Origin: Burkholderiales bacterium
GTDB lineage: Bacteria; Pseudomonadota; Gammaproteobacteria; Burkholderiales; Nitrosomonadaceae
Assembly: GCA_015075225.1 (NCBI GenBank)
Contig: JABTUQ010000002.1
Span: 124,001 to 188,000, forward strand
Direction of reading: 5' to 3'
DNA length: 64,000 nucleotides
Under the pieces are notes generated by a model. It was not told where the DNA came from, did not search any database, and saw only the letters and a program-made list of their open reading frames with translations. The position numbers were made by a program, and so were the translations under genes. This document shows positions 60,538-64,000 of this stretch, piece by piece; position 1 is the first letter of the stretch; each line of letters opens with the position of its first letter.

Positions 60538-60954
60538 TCAGAGCCAGCGTCTGACTCTGGTTTGATAGTCCCGGTAGGGTTCCCCGAATCGGGCTTCGAG
60601 GTGAGCTTCTTCATGGCGGATGACGCCGTAGCGCAGCATTACCCAGATCAACGGTGAAAAGAGCAGTGGCCACCAGGTTGATAACAACATCGAGGTGCCG
60701 GTGAAAATCAGCCAGTCTCCCAGATAAATCGGGTTGCGGCTGTAGTGGAACGGCCCGGTGGTGCACAGGCTGGAGGCGGCTTTGTAGGGATTGACGGTGG
60801 TTCGGTGGTACCAGAACGTAATGGCAGTCCATACCATCAGTACCAGTCCTGTGATGATGCCCAGCCAGCCCAGTACCAGTGAGGCTGCGCCCAGTTCAGT
60901 GTAGCGGCTGGAGGTTGCGATCAATCCACCAGCCGGCAAGGATGGCTGCAGCAT
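60538..60954 (-). CDS. isoprenylcysteine carboxyl methyltransferase-like membrane protein
   Basis: The 138-residue product has three to four membrane helices and the C-terminal motif of the ICMT/PEMT-like family: GPFHYSRNPIYLGDWLI, then RHEEAHLEARFGEPYRDYQTRVRRWL. These enzymes methylate small molecules or lipids with SAM, and the bacterial substrates are mostly unknown. It converges with ggt. The overlap with the aberrant ggt tail disappears if the ggt frameshift is corrected. Confidence 0.88.
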   Translation of the reverse strand: MLQPSLPAGGLIATSSRYTELGAASLVLGWLGIITGLVLMVWTAITFWYHRTTVNPYKAASSLCTTGPFHYSRNPIYLGDWLIFTGTSMLLSTWWPLLFSPLIWVMLRYGVIRHEEAHLEARFGEPYRDYQTRVRRWL

Positions 60955-61304
60955 AGGGAGCAGGTGGAAGAATCAGTGTCCGTGGGCGGTGAATGTTGTG
61001 GTTCATGGTCTTTCATAATATTTCCGTGATGGAAGCAGCATACCGGATATGGAAATTTACTCAAACGTAAAGCGATGGCAAAACGCTCGTTTTAGGTGCA
61101 AAGATCACGATTACTTGATAGAATGTAGCCGGTTTGTATAACCAAGGTCGGCGGGAGGGTTAAGGTGCCGGCCAGTAATCTGCCGATGATTGGAGACGGT
61201 TTTTCAGGAAGCCGGGGAAAAATGATCAGGGGACAGGTTACAGGGAGGCCTGAGGGATTATCAGGTAATAGATTTTGTTTTGGGAAATTTGAAGAGGAGT
61301 GCAA
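60955..61304. other. intergenic region and leader of the small exported protein gene
   Basis: This 350-bp gap holds the promoter at 61116-61143 and then about 155 bases of leader. The leader includes a possible hairpin near 61147 (GGTCGGC with GCCGGCC) and an excellent GAGGAG ribosome site at 61293. No further gene is visible. The ICMT-like gene starts at its left edge, so its promoter should lie here on the minus strand too. Confidence 0.45.
61116..61143 (+). promoter_or_regulatory. sigma-70-like promoter of the small exported protein gene
   Basis: TTGATA (61116-61121) and TATAAC (61138-61143) are separated by 16 bp, a good consensus match. It is upstream of the gene at 61305, with a leader of about 155 bases. 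Confidence 0.5.
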
Positions 61305-61580
61305 ATGAACAAGGTGATCGTCGCAGCTTTCGTTTCTGCTTTTGTACTGGGTTCCACAGCAACGTATGCCAGTGGAAACCTGGAGTCTTCCCTGGTACAT
61401 ATCAGTGCCAAGGATATGCTTGACCATCTGGCTTGCAAAGATAAAAAACCAACTGACGTGGTTAAAAGCCATACTGAAGTCGAAAACGGAAAAATCGTCC
61501 GGGTGAAGTGCGGCGATGTTGAAGCTACCATTCAGAAAGCAAGAGAAAAATCGGGTGACGCCTGGAAAGGTGGTTATTAA
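61305..61580 (+). CDS. small exported two-cysteine protein
   Basis: I do not recognise the family with certainty. The 91-residue product has a signal peptide (MNKVIVAAFVSAFVLGSTATYA) and a mature part of about 70 residues. That part has two cysteines (HLACKDKKP and VRVKCGDVE), many lysines and a C-terminal GDAWKGGY. The size, two cysteines and HLACKD stretch recall HdeA-type acid chaperones, a tentative comparison. GAGGAG lies six bases before the ATG. It stands alone with its own promoter and terminator, so it is probably strongly expressed as a monocistron. Confidence 0.75.
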   Translation: MNKVIVAAFVSAFVLGSTATYASGNLESSLVHISAKDMLDHLACKDKKPTDVVKSHTEVENGKIVRVKCGDVEATIQKAREKSGDAWKGGY

Positions 61581-61595
61581 TCCGCTGTTCTCATT

Positions 61596-61627
61596 AAAAA
61601 AGGCCTGTTCAGCAGGCCTTTTTTTTT
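61596..61627 (+). terminator. rho-independent terminator
   Basis: AAAAAAGGCCTG (61596-61607) pairs with CAGGCCTTTTTT (61613-61624) around the loop TTCAG, followed by more T residues. It lies 16 bases after the stop of the small exported protein gene. It is the clearest terminator in the window. Confidence 0.9.
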
Positions 61628-61731
61628 CGTTCTCAATCTTGTAATTCCACCATGGCAGAAAATGATTCTGCATGCTTCCAGTTCCGGTTTTTAGCCGGAA
61701 ATCATAGAAATTTCCTGATTTTTCCGGATAA

Positions 61732-63990
61732 ATGAGGTTGTGGCGCTGGCGGTTTGCTCTTGCCGTGCTGATTGGCTTGCTGGGGGGCGCTGTATATCTA
61801 TCACCGCAGGGCACGGCCATTGAGGAGCAATTTGGTCTTTACTGGCTGTTTCATCTGCGCGGAGAAAAGACAGCTCCTGCCGATGTTGTTGTCGTGGCGA
61901 TCGATCAGGCTTCTGCCACACACCTGGAGCTGCCGCTCAAACCTTCGCTCTGGCCACGCATGCTACACGCCCATCTGGTTGACAGCTTGGTGCAAACCGG
62001 GGCAAAGACAGTGGCGTTCGATCTGGTATTCGACAGGCCCGGCAGCAATGTTCATCACGACCAGCAATTTGCTACGGCACTGGAACGTGCTGGGAATGTG
62101 ATACTGGTGGAAAGGCTGGATTTCGAGGAAACCCGGTTTTCATCGGAACAATCTCCTGGCGCAGCGCCAAACAGTATCCTGCGGGAATACACAGGGAATA
62201 TTTTGCCGGTCATTGGCAATGCTGCGCGTGCCCATGCACCTTTCCCGCTGCAAAAATCTTCCTGGGTGAGTTATTACTGGACGTTCAGGCCCGGTGGCGG
62301 TGACAGACCTACACTACCATCGCTGTTGCTGCAACTGGCGTCCGCTGATATGTATGCTCATTTCCGCGATCTGCTGGCCAGTGTCGATTCTGGTTTGATC
62401 AGGTTGCTTCCTGCAGAGATGAATACGGCCGATGTCGAGGATCTGGCACTTGATTTGCGCAATTTATTCATGCAGCGGCCTGATCTGGCTGAGCAGCTGC
62501 AGCAAAAATTTCGGGGAATGCATCTGGATGCCGTGCAACAGCGCATTATCCGTGCACTGATCGATCTTTATGGCGGCAGTGAGGTGCGCTATCTGAATTT
62601 TTACGGCCCGCCGCGCACGATTAGAACCCTGCCTTATCATCTGTTGCTGGAGGAAGATGGGGGTGAGCTGGATCTGGCAGGAAAAATCGTGTTTGTCGGT
62701 TTTTCAGCGGAAACGGTTTCAGGCCAGGACCGGGTCAGGGACGATTACCAGACGGTGTTTTCCCTGCCGGATGGATTGACACTCAGCGGGGTGGAAATTG
62801 CAGCCACCGCCATGGCTAATTTGCTGGAAGGAGAATCAATCCGCCCGGTATCGCCGGTGAACGGTGCAGCCATTCTGTTACTGCTGGGAGTGGGTGTCTG
62901 TCTGCTGTGTTTTGTGATTCCGGCCAACACGACTTTGGTGCATGCGCTGGGGATGGCGCTGGCAGGTATCCTGGCGATTGGTGCTTATGGCTATGCCAGC
63001 ATCACCCTGTTCGGGCAACAGCAACTGTGGCTTCCCCTGGCTATTCCATTGATGGTGCAATTGCCTGCGGGAATCATCGGCATTGTTACGCTGCTGTATG
63101 TCGAGGCGGATCTGGAACGCAGGCGGATCAAAGCGCTATTTGGCGGTCACCGGCCAGAGCCGGTGGTGCGGGATATGGTGCGGAGCGCCGGGCCGGTACA
63201 TACGGAAGGGCAGCTGGTTTACGGAGCTTGTCTGGCGACGGATGCGGAAAAATATACTTCGCTTGCTGAAACTATGGACCCGCGCCAGCTTGCTGCACTC
63301 ATGCATGTCTATTACGAATGCCTGTTTGAACCAGTTGAGCGTTATCAGGGCAAGGTATCCGATGTGATTGGCGATGCCATGCTGGCCATCTGGGCGGCGG
63401 GTTCTGCTGATCCGCTTTTGCGCGAGCGGGCGTGTTTGGCTTGCCTGGACATGGTTCATGCAGTGGAGCGCTTCAATCTGGGCAGGCACGATCGCCCGCC
63501 GCTTCCTACCCGGCTCGGGCTGCATTTTGGTGAAATGGTGCTGGGTAACATCGGTGCGCGGCAGCATTATGAGTATCGTGCAGTGGGCGATATCGTCAAT
63601 ACGGCCAACCGCATTCAGGGGGTCAATAAATACCTGGGCACGCGGCTGCTGGTATCGGAAGAAGTGATCAAGGGACTGGAGAATCTGCTGTTGCGCCCAC
63701 TTGGACGGTTTTGCTACCAGGAAAATCACAGCCAGTCACACTGTTTGAGCTGGTTTCCCGTCAGGAGTAACAGCCATGCCGTGCAAAGGCAGCTTTGTGC
63801 CGCGTATACGCAGGCTTTGCGTGTTTATCAGACGGGTGATCAGGTAGGGGCATTGCGCCAGTTTGCCATGGTTCATCAACACTTCCCCGAAGATGGCCCT
63901 ACCCGGTTCATGCTTGCCTATTGCCGGGAATCCAGGGCTTTTTCTGTGCGGGAGACAGGGGGGCTGGTTATCTCTATGCAATCGAAATAG
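61732..63990 (+). CDS. CHASE2-domain class III adenylate/guanylate cyclase
   Basis: The protein is a membrane-bound receptor cyclase. The 752-residue product has an N-terminal membrane helix (about 7-24), a large periplasmic CHASE2 domain (VVVVAIDQASATHLEL to GKIVFVGFSAETVSGQD, about 30-365), and three membrane helices (about 380-460). The cytoplasmic class III catalytic domain carries the metal aspartates in ATDAEKYTS and SDVIGDAMLAIW and the AVGDIVNTANRIQG motif. A TPR-like tail follows. Between 63712 and 63768 about 19 codons are in the wrong frame: adding one T at 63709-63712 and removing T 63768 gives FLLPGKSQPVTLFELVSRQE, the normal end of the cyclase domain. The start is ATG 61732 with a weak ribosome site. 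Confidence 0.9.
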   Translation: MRLWRWRFALAVLIGLLGGAVYLSPQGTAIEEQFGLYWLFHLRGEKTAPADVVVVAIDQASATHLELPLKPSLWPRMLHAHLVDSLVQTGAKTVAFDLVFDRPGSNVHHDQQFATALERAGNVILVERLDFEETRFSSEQSPGAAPNSILREYTGNILPVIGNAARAHAPFPLQKSSWVSYYWTFRPGGGDRPTLPSLLLQLASADMYAHFRDLLASVDSGLIRLLPAEMNTADVEDLALDLRNLFMQRPDLAEQLQQKFRGMHLDAVQQRIIRALIDLYGGSEVRYLNFYGPPRTIRTLPYHLLLEEDGGELDLAGKIVFVGFSAETVSGQDRVRDDYQTVFSLPDGLTLSGVEIAATAMANLLEGESIRPVSPVNGAAILLLLGVGVCLLCFVIPANTTLVHALGMALAGILAIGAYGYASITLFGQQQLWLPLAIPLMVQLPAGIIGIVTLLYVEADLERRRIKALFGGHRPEPVVRDMVRSAGPVHTEGQLVYGACLATDAEKYTSLAETMDPRQLAALMHVYYECLFEPVERYQGKVSDVIGDAMLAIWAAGSADPLLRERACLACLDMVHAVERFNLGRHDRPPLPTRLGLHFGEMVLGNIGARQHYEYRAVGDIVNTANRIQGVNKYLGTRLLVSEEVIKGLENLLLRPLGRFCYQENHSQSHCLSWFPVRSNSHAVQRQLCAAYTQALRVYQTGDQVGALRQFAMVHQHFPEDGPTRFMLAYCRESRAFSVRETGGLVISMQSK

Positions 63991-64000
63991 CATCTGGCTC

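Overview
The window reads as the chromosome of a betaproteobacterium, most likely one of the Nitrosomonadales (Nitrosomonas-like). This rests on gene content and gene order: yceD-rpmF-plsX-fabH-fabD, dac-dat-ybeD-lipB-lipA, and a betaproteobacterial secretin cluster. No ammonia-oxidation gene, rRNA, tRNA or CRISPR array is present, so the genus is an inference.

Layout. 0-3.8 kb: minus-strand fatty-acid and phospholipid start-up genes with L32. 3.8-11.3 kb: maf/yceF, then a czcCBA heavy-metal efflux operon preceded by a His-rich exported protein; czcC is broken. 11.5-14.3 kb: a compact four-gene cassette made of a small Tat-type exported protein, a PqqD-like protein, an HPr-kinase-like kinase and a nucleotidyltransferase. 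It looks like a peptide-modification system without a described product and is the best candidate for an undescribed system. 14.3-33.4 kb: housekeeping genes (mgtE, mtgA, aroE, a TonB-like protein, an RNase II relative, gltX, metH, gdhA, slt, cca, an ABC exporter, dapF).

33.8-45.4 kb: one long co-directional cluster for an atypical type II secretion or pseudopilus machine. It has GspG, GspF and GspE, four PilM/N/O/P-like assembly proteins, a TPR- and cohesin-bearing secretin, three more pseudopilin-like proteins and a TPR lipoprotein. 45.8-49.7 kb: lipoate synthesis and cell-wall genes; lipB is frameshifted by a 16-bp tandem duplication. 49.8-54 kb: acyl-CoA synthetase plus acyl-CoA dehydrogenase. 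54.1-56.5 kb: DoxX and pirin, divergent from a LysR regulator. 56.5-60.5 kb: sugar transferase, epimerase and gamma-glutamyltransferase, a stretch visited by mobile DNA. 60.5-64 kb: a membrane methyltransferase-like protein, a small exported two-Cys protein with its own promoter and terminator, and a CHASE2-adenylate cyclase.

Two observations stand out. First, two copies of a 140-bp non-autonomous element with terminal inverted repeats and 4-bp target duplications lie 1.3 kb apart. One copy plus its duplication (144 bp, 48 codons) sits in frame inside the lipoprotein signal peptide of ggt. Second, several genes (fabD, czcC, lipB, ggt, the cyclase) carry indels, mostly in homopolymers. These are either real decay or sequencing error, and only resequencing can decide.
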